From IMG/VR virus record IMGVR_UViG_3300030118_003764, positions 1-34,025 of that record: DNA of 34,025 bases; one strand, written 5' to 3'. Both the position numbers and the translations under genes were made by a program. How positions within the stretch are numbered: the first letter of the stretch is position 1; each line of letters starts with the position of its first letter. This DNA comes from a virus. Shown piece by piece: positions 21,904 through 28,150 of this stretch. The notes beneath the pieces were generated by a model, which saw only the letters and a list, made by a program, of their open reading frames with translations, searched no databases and had not been told where the DNA came from.

Positions 21904-22115
21904 AAGACACAATCATAAATCAAGAGGATGAAACTTATCCACCAGATCATTTACAGGCATCTATTGAGTATGAGTTAGCAGAAGTTATCAAATCTGCCGC
22001 ACACAACACTCATTGGAATGAAATAGAAATGCAGGAGTTTTGTTCTACGCTTATCAAGCAGGTATTCGATGACATGCAGGACAATGCACAAGATTACTAC
22101 AATGTACCATTTTAG
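21891..22115 (+). CDS. Hypothetical acidic protein
   Basis: A 74-residue acidic helical protein: DETYPPDHLQASIEYELAEVIKSAAHNTHWNEIEMQEFCSTLIKQVFDDMQDNAQDYYN. ATG 21891 follows GAGGAGGAATC, inside the end of the zinc mini-protein gene. No family recognised; it belongs to the recombination operon by spacing. Confidence 0.55.
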   Translation: MGRVKDTIINQEDETYPPDHLQASIEYELAEVIKSAAHNTHWNEIEMQEFCSTLIKQVFDDMQDNAQDYYNVPF

Positions 22116-22123
22116 GGGGATAT

Positions 22124-22252
22124 ATGGACGCAATATTAGAATGGTTAAATCAGCGACCAGAAGGCTGTAAAGTGTTGGCAGTTAAGAGCTACGAAGCTCT
22201 TGGCGAAGTTGTTATAACTCTCAAGCATGAAAAAGGAGAGGAAGATGAATAA
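22124..22252 (+). CDS. Hypothetical 42-residue protein
   Basis: A 42-residue frame: MDAILEWLNQRPEGCKVLAV, then a strand-like KSYEALGEVVITLKHEKG and an acidic end. GGGGGATAT lies before ATG 22124. The next gene (Erf-like) starts inside its last eight bases, pointing to translational coupling. Function unknown. Confidence 0.5.
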   Translation: MDAILEWLNQRPEGCKVLAVKSYEALGEVVITLKHEKGEEDE

Positions 22253-22868
22253 GTCAGAATCCATAGCTGAACTAGCTAAGGCTCTTTGTAAGGCTCAATC
22301 CGAAATGGGTGGAGCCGTCAAAGACGCTAAGAATCCATTTTTTAAATCATCCTACGCTGATCTTACTAGCGTGATAAAAGCAATTAAAGAACCATTTAAC
22401 AATAATGGTCTGTCATACATTCAGTTTCCAGTGACTTCATCTGGTGGCAACGGTGTTGGCGTTAAGACTGTTCTCATGCACACTTCTGGGCAGTTTATCG
22501 AATCTGAGTTTTATCTGCCTCTTGTTAAGGCTGACCCGCAAGCTGGTGGTTCTGCAATCACTTACGCTCGTAGATATGCTTTACAGGCATTAGCTGGCAT
22601 TCCAACAGCAGATGATGATGCAGAAGCGGCTATGTTCAGAAATGAGCCAAATGTAAACCAGGTTTGCGATGAGGCAGTTAAAAGAAATACTCAGTCAATT
22701 AGAGCAATTAAAGAGTATTTAGCTGACCCAACGGAAGGCAATATTGCATTTGCAAAAGAGGCATTTGCTGAGATCAGTCACGAAGATCAAATGGCAATGT
22801 GGCATGCACCAACAAAAGTGCCATCTGCGCCATTTACAACTGAAGAGAGAAAACTACTTAAATCTTAG
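22245..22868 (+). CDS. erf: Erf-family single-strand annealing protein
   Basis: A 207-residue protein. I use ATG 22245 with GGAGAGGA upstream. It has the Erf core: residues about 1-40 LAKALCKAQSEMGGAVKDAKNPFFKSSYADLTSV, then IKEPFNNNGLSYIQFPV, VGVKTVLMHTSGQFIESEFYLPL, and the signature GGSAITYARRYALQALAGIPTADDDAEAA. Erf proteins anneal single strands and support phage recombination and genome circularisation. It is followed by an SSB-like gene and NinG, forming a recombination cassette. Length is close to the family norm. Confidence 0.9.
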   Translation: MNKSESIAELAKALCKAQSEMGGAVKDAKNPFFKSSYADLTSVIKAIKEPFNNNGLSYIQFPVTSSGGNGVGVKTVLMHTSGQFIESEFYLPLVKADPQAGGSAITYARRYALQALAGIPTADDDAEAAMFRNEPNVNQVCDEAVKRNTQSIRAIKEYLADPTEGNIAFAKEAFAEISHEDQMAMWHAPTKVPSAPFTTEERKLLKS

Positions 22869-22877
22869 GAGAGAGAT

Positions 22878-23129
22878 ATGGAATACGATAATACTAACTC
22901 AGGTGCGTTGTTTAAGAACGACAAGCAGTCTGATAAACAACCAGATTACAAAGGACCACTCGATGTTGAAGGTGAAGAGTATGAGGTTGCTGCATGGCTT
23001 AGAAAATCAAAGGCAGGCAAGAGCTTCATGAGCATCAAAATACAAAAGAAAGATGCTTACAAGAAGTCTGCGCCTAAAAAACAACCAGTCCTTGAAGAAG
23101 AGGACTTTGAAGATGACATTCCATTCTAA
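22878..23129 (+). CDS. DUF736-like, SSB-tail-carrying small protein
   Basis: An 83-residue protein. The start (GALFKNDKQSDKQPDYKGPLDVEGEEYEVAAWLRKSKAGKSFMSIKIQ) fits the DUF736 pattern ('ga..kn.k....pDy.G...v.g..y..aaW.k..k.G..f.sl..'). The C-terminus is EEDFEDDIPF, like the acidic tip of bacterial SSB (DDDIPF) that recruits repair proteins. This suggests a small OB-like partner for the Erf protein. ATG 22878 has AGGAGAG upstream. Confidence 0.7.
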   Translation: MEYDNTNSGALFKNDKQSDKQPDYKGPLDVEGEEYEVAAWLRKSKAGKSFMSIKIQKKDAYKKSAPKKQPVLEEEDFEDDIPF

Positions 23130-23389
23130 TGAATAAACAAGTTAAGAAACTGTGGAAAGGTCAGTTTGTTTCTGTCAGAGACTATGAGATAGAGAAGGCA
23201 AAGTCTGATGGTCTTTTGTGTATCAGTTTTGGTGATTCTACTATGACACTAGGTCGTAATGACTTGGATAAATTACAGCCATCGAGTAGGATATTTAAAT
23301 CAAAGACTGGTGGCAAAGACTATCGTCTGGTTGATATTAAGTACCAAGCAGACAAAGAAAACAAACAACAGAACCTATTTGATGGCTAG
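23129..23389 (+). CDS. Hypothetical protein before NinG
   Basis: An 86-residue protein: KKLWKGQFVSVRDYEIEKAKSDGLLCISFGDSTMTLGRNDLDKL...GGKDYRLVDIKYQADKENK, with predicted small beta strands and a Gln-rich, SSB-tip-like end (QQNLFDG). ATG 23129 overlaps the previous stop (TAATG). Its end overlaps the NinG-like gene by eight bases. Possibly a recombination accessory factor; no family recognised. Confidence 0.6.
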   Translation: MNKQVKKLWKGQFVSVRDYEIEKAKSDGLLCISFGDSTMTLGRNDLDKLQPSSRIFKSKTGGKDYRLVDIKYQADKENKQQNLFDG

Positions 23390-23810
23390 AAAAGCAAAAA
23401 CCCCACAGCAGTTGCGAAAACAAGCCTTAGAGCTACTACAGAAGCTTGTGAGGCTCAAAGCCGCTGATGAGCATGGATTGTGTGCTTGCGTGACTTGTGG
23501 TTGTAAACGCACTTGGAATGACGGTATGCATGGCGGCCACTACATACCCAAAGGGTCAAGCTCGTACTGGGCGTTAGAGGAAGAAAACGTACATCCTCAG
23601 TGTGGCGGTTGTAACAACTTTGGCATGAGAAATGGTGATGCTGCTCAAAGATACACTGTTTATATGATAGACATGTATGGCAGAGACTTTGTTGACCAAA
23701 TGCTTGCAGATGCCAAAAAGCCAAAAAAACTGTATTCTGCTGATTACAGAGAAATGATTGCAGACTACAAAGAACAAATAAAATATCATCTTGACAGAAT
23801 AGGTATGTGA
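23382..23810 (+). CDS. ninG: NinG/Rap-like recombination nuclease
   Basis: A 142-residue protein, start ATG 23382. The Cys/His core (CACVTCGCKRTWNDGMHGGHYIPKGSSSYWALEEENVHPQCGGCNNFGMRNG) matches the NinG/Rap family, with CVTCG, the HGGHY box and CGGCN as metal sites in an HNH-like arrangement. The C-terminus is a helical hairpin (YTVYMIDMYGRDFVDQMLADAKKP; YREMIADYKEQIKYHLDR). Lambda Rap cuts branched DNA during Red/Erf recombination. Genes with Erf and an SSB-like protein upstream fit well. A longer in-frame start at 23259 lies within the previous gene and is rejected. Confidence 0.88.
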   Translation: MARKAKTPQQLRKQALELLQKLVRLKAADEHGLCACVTCGCKRTWNDGMHGGHYIPKGSSSYWALEEENVHPQCGGCNNFGMRNGDAAQRYTVYMIDMYGRDFVDQMLADAKKPKKLYSADYREMIADYKEQIKYHLDRIGM

Positions 23811-23811
23811 T

Positions 23812-24009
23812 ATGGACATGTGTATAAATGTTGATCTAACTGACGAGCAAGGAAAGATTTTATCTTTTGAGTTCTCACCTAACCAAAACAGTATTTCAGT
23901 GAATATAGAATCAGGTAAAGAGATATCAACTTTTGTTTTAGATAACCCACATGTGATAAGTAGTCTAGGTGAGTTTCTAAAAGCATCCAGTGAATATGCA
24001 GGTTCTTGA
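23812..24009 (+). CDS. Hypothetical 65-residue protein
   Basis: A 65-residue protein: CINVDLTDEQGKILSFEFSPNQNSISVNIESGKEISTFVLDNPHVISSLGEFLKAS. Beta strands then a helix. The ATG at 23812 directly follows the NinG stop; the end overlaps the methyltransferase start by 14 bases. No family recognised. Confidence 0.55.
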   Translation: MDMCINVDLTDEQGKILSFEFSPNQNSISVNIESGKEISTFVLDNPHVISSLGEFLKASSEYAGS

Positions 24010-24895
24010 TCTATTTAGCGGCATAGGTGGCTTCAGCTTAGGGCTTGAAAAAGCTGGTATGGAAACTGTTGCTTTTTGCGAGATAGAAGATTACCCACGA
24101 AAAGTTTTAGAAAAGCATTGGCCTGGTATACCTATTTACAACGATGTGACCAAATTGAGCAAAAAGGTATTAGACGATGACGGAATCACAATTGACGTTA
24201 TTTGCGGAGGATTTCCCTGCCAAGACCTCAGTGTCGCAGGGAAACAAAAAGGTATCGAAGGTGAAAGATCGGGTTTATGGACAGAGTGTGCCCGTCTGCT
24301 TAGGGACATTCGACCTAAATACGCAATCTTTGAAAACGTCTCAAACTTGCTTTCTGGAGACAAAGGGAAATGGTTTCAGCGAGTTTTGTTCGACATTTCC
24401 GAAGCAGGGTACGATGCGGAATGGCACTGTATACGAGCTTCAGACATCGGAGCATGGCACCACAGAAATAGAGTCTGGATTATATGCTACCCCAAGAGCT
24501 TGTACTGCGATGCAAAGGACACTAAAACCAAGTACAGCGGCTCGGTGCGAAAATTATCCGAATTTGGAAAGTCAAATATCAAAGCAAATCTTTCCAACAC
24601 CGAATGCAAACGACGGATCAAGGGGAACCCAAGCGAATTGGCAGAAGGTGAGGGAAAGCGGTCATACGGCTCAGTACAGTCTGAACCAAGCAGTGAGAGA
24701 CCTAGAATGCCAATCCTTAAAACAATCCCAAGAAACTTATACTGGGAGACTGAACCCAACGTGGGTAGAGTGGCTAATGGGGTTCCCAATTCATCACACA
24801 GACTTAAATGCTTAGGTAATGCAGTAGTGCCACAGATACCAGAAATATTAGGTGAGGCTATTATGAATTATGAAAGGCAAAACAATGACTATTAA
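23996..24895 (+). CDS. dcm: C5-cytosine DNA methyltransferase
   Basis: A 299-residue enzyme that methylates cytosine C5 with S-adenosyl-methionine. Motif I is LDLFSGIGGFSLGLE (4-18), motif II lies near EI-EDYPRKVLEKHWPG, motif IV is GGFPCQDLSVAG (71-82, catalytic Cys75), motif VI is ENV (113-115), motif VIII is HHRNRVWI (155-162), and the end has EPNVGRVANGVP and motif X LGNAVVPQI (253-281). The target region (165-250) is short and low in recognisable structure. ATG 23996 is used; GTG at 23990 is possible. A second long frame is overprinted on residues 61-273. It may protect phage DNA from host restriction. Confidence 0.9.
   Translation: MQVLDLFSGIGGFSLGLEKAGMETVAFCEIEDYPRKVLEKHWPGIPIYNDVTKLSKKVLDDDGITIDVICGGFPCQDLSVAGKQKGIEGERSGLWTECARLLRDIRPKYAIFENVSNLLSGDKGKWFQRVLFDISEAGYDAEWHCIRASDIGAWHHRNRVWIICYPKSLYCDAKDTKTKYSGSVRKLSEFGKSNIKANLSNTECKRRIKGNPSELAEGEGKRSYGSVQSEPSSERPRMPILKTIPRNLYWETEPNVGRVANGVPNSSHRLKCLGNAVVPQIPEILGEAIMNYERQNNDY
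24177..24815 (+). CDS. Overprinted phage protein within the methyltransferase gene
   Basis: A 212-codon ATG-started frame wholly inside the methyltransferase gene, in the +1 frame. It looks like a known small phage protein type: QLTLFAEDFPAKTSV near the start, PKQGTMRNGTVYEL and PTPNANDGSRGT in the middle, and LNPTWVEWLMGFP near the end. The same DNA encodes methyltransferase motif IV (PCQ) as EDFPAKTSV in this frame and the final EPNVGRVANGVP block as LNPTWVEWLMGFP here. I recall proteins of this type as separate entries in other phages, but could not check it. No translation signal is strong (a weak AGG about nine bases upstream). Function unknown. Confidence 0.55.
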   Translation: MTESQLTLFAEDFPAKTSVSQGNKKVSKVKDRVYGQSVPVCLGTFDLNTQSLKTSQTCFLETKGNGFSEFCSTFPKQGTMRNGTVYELQTSEHGTTEIESGLYATPRACTAMQRTLKPSTAARCENYPNLESQISKQIFPTPNANDGSRGTQANWQKVRESGHTAQYSLNQAVRDLECQSLKQSQETYTGRLNPTWVEWLMGFPIHHTDLNA

Positions 24896-25064
24896 AGAGC
24901 TACTAGCCAAGCTAGAAAAGCATGAAGAAATTTGTGCTGTTAGACTTGAGAACATCGAGAAAAGGCTCGATGAGGGTTCTAAGCGGTTTATAAGACTAGA
25001 GTATTATATCTGGGGGATATATGCGGCTATATTTATTAGTGCTTTTGCTTCTAAGCTGCTCTAG
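24885..25064 (+). CDS. Small coiled-coil membrane protein
   Basis: A 59-residue protein with a charged coiled-coil (IKELLAKLEKHEEICAVRLENIEKRLDEGSKRFIRLEYY) and one C-terminal membrane helix (IWGIYAAIFISAFASKLL). The 'ekRldeg..rf.rLe..iwgiya.i' layout is frequent in phage holin-like or anchor proteins. ATG 24885 lies inside the end of the methyltransferase gene, with AAAGG upstream; ATG 24870 is the alternative. It overlaps the secreted-protein gene by 44 bases. Confidence 0.62.
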   Translation: MTIKELLAKLEKHEEICAVRLENIEKRLDEGSKRFIRLEYYIWGIYAAIFISAFASKLL

Positions 25065-25665
25065 TTTTGCTCAAGACACTGACAGTGGAAATACTAGCTC
25101 TCAAACAGGCGACTTAAATACTAATCAGCAAGGAGCCACTGTTGACAGTAACAACAATACAACAACTAATACTAATCAATATAACGGTGCTGGTAGTGCT
25201 TCTGAGATACCTGTAGCTAGTGCAGTAGCACCCAGTATGATGTCAGGAGGCAATGATAGCTGTCTTAAATCCTCAACTGGTGGCATATCTACACTTCAAG
25301 TAGGATTCAGTAAAGGTGATTACATACAAGATGAGGAATGTAATAGACGTAAAGATGCACAAATGTTGTTCACTTTGAACATGAAGATTGCGGCTATCAC
25401 AAGAATGTGCCAAAGTGACGATGTATGGCTAAGCATGTTTGAGTCAGGGACGCCATGTCCCCTTATCGTAGGCGGTAAGGTTGTAGCTGGTAAAAACGCA
25501 TACTTGATGATGAAGCGCAAACCTGGCTTATTTGTTGTAGGATATGAAAAGAATAAAGAATACTTTGATGTTGCTTTAGGCATCAATGGAGATACAGAAG
25601 ATGAAGATAAACAGGAAGCTAGCGGCAAGTCTATTTCTGAGCGCTACCGCACAACTAAGTGGTGA
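25021..25665 (+). CDS. Secreted Cys-containing protein
   Basis: A 214-residue protein with a signal peptide (MRLYLLVLLLLSCSSFAQ, likely cut after the Ala) and a mature Asn/Thr/Ser/Gln-rich linker (residues 20-65). The folded part has Cys residues (NDSCLKSSTGGISTLQVGFSKGDYIQDEECNRRKDAQMLFTLNMKIAAITRMCQSDDVWLSMFESGTPCPLIV), then VGYEKNKEYFDVAL and an acidic-basic tail. The core resembles a protein I associate with marine podoviruses, role unknown. ATG 25021 is preceded by a GGGGG site. It overlaps the next secreted-protein gene by 65 bases. Likely periplasmic. Confidence 0.62.
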   Translation: MRLYLLVLLLLSCSSFAQDTDSGNTSSQTGDLNTNQQGATVDSNNNTTTNTNQYNGAGSASEIPVASAVAPSMMSGGNDSCLKSSTGGISTLQVGFSKGDYIQDEECNRRKDAQMLFTLNMKIAAITRMCQSDDVWLSMFESGTPCPLIVGGKVVAGKNAYLMMKRKPGLFVVGYEKNKEYFDVALGINGDTEDEDKQEASGKSISERYRTTKW

Positions 25666-26674
25666 TACAGGGGTTTACTATCCTCAGTCAATCACGTTTG
25701 GCGCACTTATCGACCCGAATATTAATCCTTTGCGCCCTACTGGTGACTTTGTTGAGATACAAGAACTCATCAACACTGCGAATTACATAAATACGCAAGT
25801 CAGTGACGCTCAAGCCAGTGTTATTGAAATGTCCTTGGGTGTACCTCAATCAGCATCTAGCGTAGAAGGTCTTATTGTTCCAGTAGCGGGAAGGACAGAC
25901 AGTCACAAAATAGACTTACTTGAAGTTGCTTACTACAATCAGTCTATACTAGACACAGCTAATGCTAATTACTACTCAGCAGAACATTTATTGGTGGATT
26001 CCTATGAAGAAAATCTTAGTGAAATGCAAGCGGCAGTGGATATGTTTACAGATGCGGCTACAGAGATTTCAAAGGCAGAACAAATATACCAGGAGGCTAT
26101 TAATGCTCAGACTGAAGATGAGCGTATTAACCTTCAGAATTACATTCGCGCAAATGACGTACAAATTGACCAATCAACCGTTCAAACATTTAACCAATCA
26201 CTTGATGTTATTGAGGATAAAGCGCAAGCGGCTACAGCGAGTTTATGGGCAAGCCAAGATAGCGCAACCCTTGCAATGATTAACCATGATGCAATATCTA
26301 CCTTGTCTAACATCACAAACTCGACTGTGACGTATGATGCTTGGACAGATCAAATGACTATAACATGGGATAATGCGACTAACACTGTCCTTCAGGGAGT
26401 ATTTTTTGATAACGATGCCAATATAGGATGGACACAAGCCACTACAGAGGTCTATGACGGCTTTTACGGTGATACCCCTCCTGTTACCATTAATGAGATG
26501 TACAGCGCTTACAGCTACGGTGCAGGAGAAACAGTAGCATCTATGGGGTCTGGTTATAATATAAACGCTAAGCTGTATGATCCTGTACAATTAGTTCAAG
26601 ATGTACTTGATGTCCAGAATGAAACTCCGACCACGCAGTTCAATAACGAAAACGGTAATCTAGGTGGCTTGTAA
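25601..26674 (+). CDS. Large secreted helical/beta protein
   Basis: A 357-residue protein. ATG 25601 (GGAG about nine bases upstream) gives a short signal-like N-terminus (MKINRKLAASLFLSATAQL). The mature part has a beta-like start (GVYYPQSITFGALIDPNINPLRP), a long helical middle with coiled-coil character (LLVDSYEENLSEMQAAVDMFTDAATEISKAEQIYQEAINAQTEDERINLQNYI) and a Tyr/Gly-rich end. No family recognised. It lies between another secreted protein and a membrane coiled-coil protein, so an envelope-facing complex is plausible. ATG 25586 is the alternative start. Confidence 0.58.
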   Translation: MKINRKLAASLFLSATAQLSGDTGVYYPQSITFGALIDPNINPLRPTGDFVEIQELINTANYINTQVSDAQASVIEMSLGVPQSASSVEGLIVPVAGRTDSHKIDLLEVAYYNQSILDTANANYYSAEHLLVDSYEENLSEMQAAVDMFTDAATEISKAEQIYQEAINAQTEDERINLQNYIRANDVQIDQSTVQTFNQSLDVIEDKAQAATASLWASQDSATLAMINHDAISTLSNITNSTVTYDAWTDQMTITWDNATNTVLQGVFFDNDANIGWTQATTEVYDGFYGDTPPVTINEMYSAYSYGAGETVASMGSGYNINAKLYDPVQLVQDVLDVQNETPTTQFNNENGNLGGL

Positions 26675-27171
26675 TGGGCATTGAAGATATTGAATTAGAT
26701 GTAGGTGGCACTAAATTTAAGGGTATTTACATTGCTATCCTTATGTCTTTTGCCACTACGATTGGCGGTGGCATCTGGGCAGCTAGTGAGTTCGTATCTC
26801 GCATAGCCAACATAGAGTCTGGCCTAGAGGCCACAAAAGCGTCAATACCTAACATAGAACCCATTGAGCTAGAATTAGCTAGTATTCGCACTAAAATAGA
26901 GGATAATGATCTAGGGCATTTGCAGGGCAAGCTCGCTGAACTTGACACACTATTGCTTAGCATAAAGGAGCGACAGGCTGAGGTCTTGTCAAATGCCTCA
27001 GAATCTACAGCTAAAGTCAATGCAATGGAAAAGGATTGGATTGAAGTCAGAAACGAATACAAGGCTATGGCAGATGCTATAAAAGCATTCGAGGTCAAAG
27101 TACAGAACTTTAAAAAAGAGGTTGACGACCTGTGGAAAGGTCTTGATGCCGCTTCATCACCACTTGGATAG
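26674..27171 (+). CDS. Membrane-anchored coiled-coil protein
   Basis: A 165-residue protein. Residues about 15-40 form one membrane segment (FKGIYIAILMSFATTIGGGIWAA), followed by long charged helices (ELASIRTKIEDNDLGHLQGKLAELDTLLLSIKERQAEVLS; MEKDWIEVRNEYKAMADAIKAFEVKVQNFKKEVDDLWKGL). The topology resembles an i-spanin (Rz-like) or phage anchor. ATG 26674 overlaps the previous stop (TAATG). It could partner with the small membrane protein at 24885-25064 or with secreted neighbours. Confidence 0.6.
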   Translation: MGIEDIELDVGGTKFKGIYIAILMSFATTIGGGIWAASEFVSRIANIESGLEATKASIPNIEPIELELASIRTKIEDNDLGHLQGKLAELDTLLLSIKERQAEVLSNASESTAKVNAMEKDWIEVRNEYKAMADAIKAFEVKVQNFKKEVDDLWKGLDAASSPLG

Positions 27172-27179
27172 GAGGTAAC

Positions 27180-27353
27180 ATGTTTAAGAAGTTATACAAA
27201 AAGATTAAGGATTTTTTCTTTCCGCAACCAGAAGTTTTGATTGTTAAGAAAGAGCCTAAAGTACCACCAAAGAAAGCTAAGAAAGCACCAGCTAAGAAAG
27301 CACCAGCTAAGAAAGCTACAGCAAAGAAAACAGCAAAGAAGAAAATTGTATAG
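27180..27353 (+). CDS. Histone-H1-like Lys/Ala/Pro-repeat protein
   Basis: A 57-residue, highly basic protein. The start (MFKKLYKKIKDFFFPQPEVLIV) is amphipathic; from residue 30 on it repeats the motif KKAPAKKA/KKATAKKT, as in histone H1 tails and bacterial H1-like proteins such as HctA/AlgP. A strong site GGAGGT precedes ATG 27180. It is the last gene of the plus operon. It probably binds DNA or RNA, or the membrane; related Lys-rich tails occur in some marine phages. Confidence 0.68.
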   Translation: MFKKLYKKIKDFFFPQPEVLIVKKEPKVPPKKAKKAPAKKAPAKKATAKKTAKKKIV

Positions 27354-27365
27354 GGTTCATTGCCA

Positions 27366-27414
27366 AGTGAGATGGTAACCCTCCAGGCTGACGCAGGGCA
27401 GTCTTAGTCTCACT
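27366..27414. promoter_or_regulatory. Hairpin at the convergent operon junction
   Basis: Outer arms AGTGAGA (27366-27372) and TCTCACT (27408-27414) enclose CCCT / AGGG arms. It spans the short gap between the plus operon end (27353) and the endolysin stop (27410). There is no T-run, so a factor-dependent or processing function fits better than a simple terminator. Confidence 0.45.
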
Positions 27415-28150
27415 CCCTGCTCTGGTCTGAACCTCTTTCTTGTTTTATTGTATCTACAGTACTTCTGTATTTAGAAGCAATTAAATCACCCATTTCTGGT
27501 GTTTTGTCTGTCCAGTTGGATAAGTTGTCCAAAGCACCTTGGAAGTCGCCTTTTCCATACTGTCTAACTAAATCAGTGTCTCCATACTGATGTTGTGCAG
27601 CAATCGCTACAAACCTTTCTGTATCAGTCATTTGTGACCAGTTATCGCTAGTGCCTGACTTGTCCATCAATTTCTTTGCTGACTTGATTGTTTTTCTGAC
27701 AACTGGCTGACTTATAAATGCAGCTTCATCTTCGCTTAGCACTAAAGGATTTTTCTGTAAAAAGTCAAAAGCTGCCTTGCCTTTTAATCCAGCGTAAGGC
27801 AGTAATCTATTAGTTAGCTTTTCATCTAAACCAAGAGCTTTGATGTCAGATTTACTCATTTGACCTAAATCTACACCAACACCAGCAGTAACACCTGACT
27901 TACCAAAAGTTCTTACCTCTGTATCTTCGTCATAAACACTAGGAACATATCCTCTTGTCTCAAATCCTTCCCACTTGCCACCATCTCTTTTTGCTAACTC
28001 GCTAGTGTAATAAGCTACTTCTTGATCTTCTTGAGCCTTTAATACATCTTTCACTACTTTTGGATCCACATTTCCTGTTGACTGCACAACAGCAACCTGT
28101 TCTTTGGGATTCATCATGTCTACAGCTTGCGCTATGGTTGCATTGTCCAT
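27410..28150 (-). CDS. Endolysin, pesticin/T4-lysozyme-type muramidase
   Basis: A 246-residue protein. An N-terminal helical region of about 50 residues precedes a muramidase-like domain: E-GFETRGYVP (about 61-70, with a candidate catalytic Glu), then SGVTAGVGVDLGQMS (about 85-99, with Asp94), LTNRLLPYAGLKGKAAFDFLQKNPLVLSEDEA and the helical C-terminus (FVAIAAQHQYGD). This order fits pesticin-type lysozymes that cut peptidoglycan glycan strands. It directly follows the holin gene (TAATG overlap), supporting a lysis role. The C-terminus is short and charged. Confidence 0.78.
   Translation of the reverse strand: MDNATIAQAVDMMNPKEQVAVVQSTGNVDPKVVKDVLKAQEDQEVAYYTSELAKRDGGKWEGFETRGYVPSVYDEDTEVRTFGKSGVTAGVGVDLGQMSKSDIKALGLDEKLTNRLLPYAGLKGKAAFDFLQKNPLVLSEDEAAFISQPVVRKTIKSAKKLMDKSGTSDNWSQMTDTERFVAIAAQHQYGDTDLVRQYGKGDFQGALDNLSNWTDKTPEMGDLIASKYRSTVDTIKQERGSDQSRE

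Noticed and set aside
23455-23819. Cys/His-rich frames on the minus strand opposite ninG
   Set aside because: They mirror the metal-binding codons of the NinG-like gene, and no ribosome sites are seen.
24487-24789. A 100-residue minus-strand frame in the methyltransferase gene
   Set aside because: Neither composition nor motifs suggest a protein; it shares the region already explained by two plus-strand frames.
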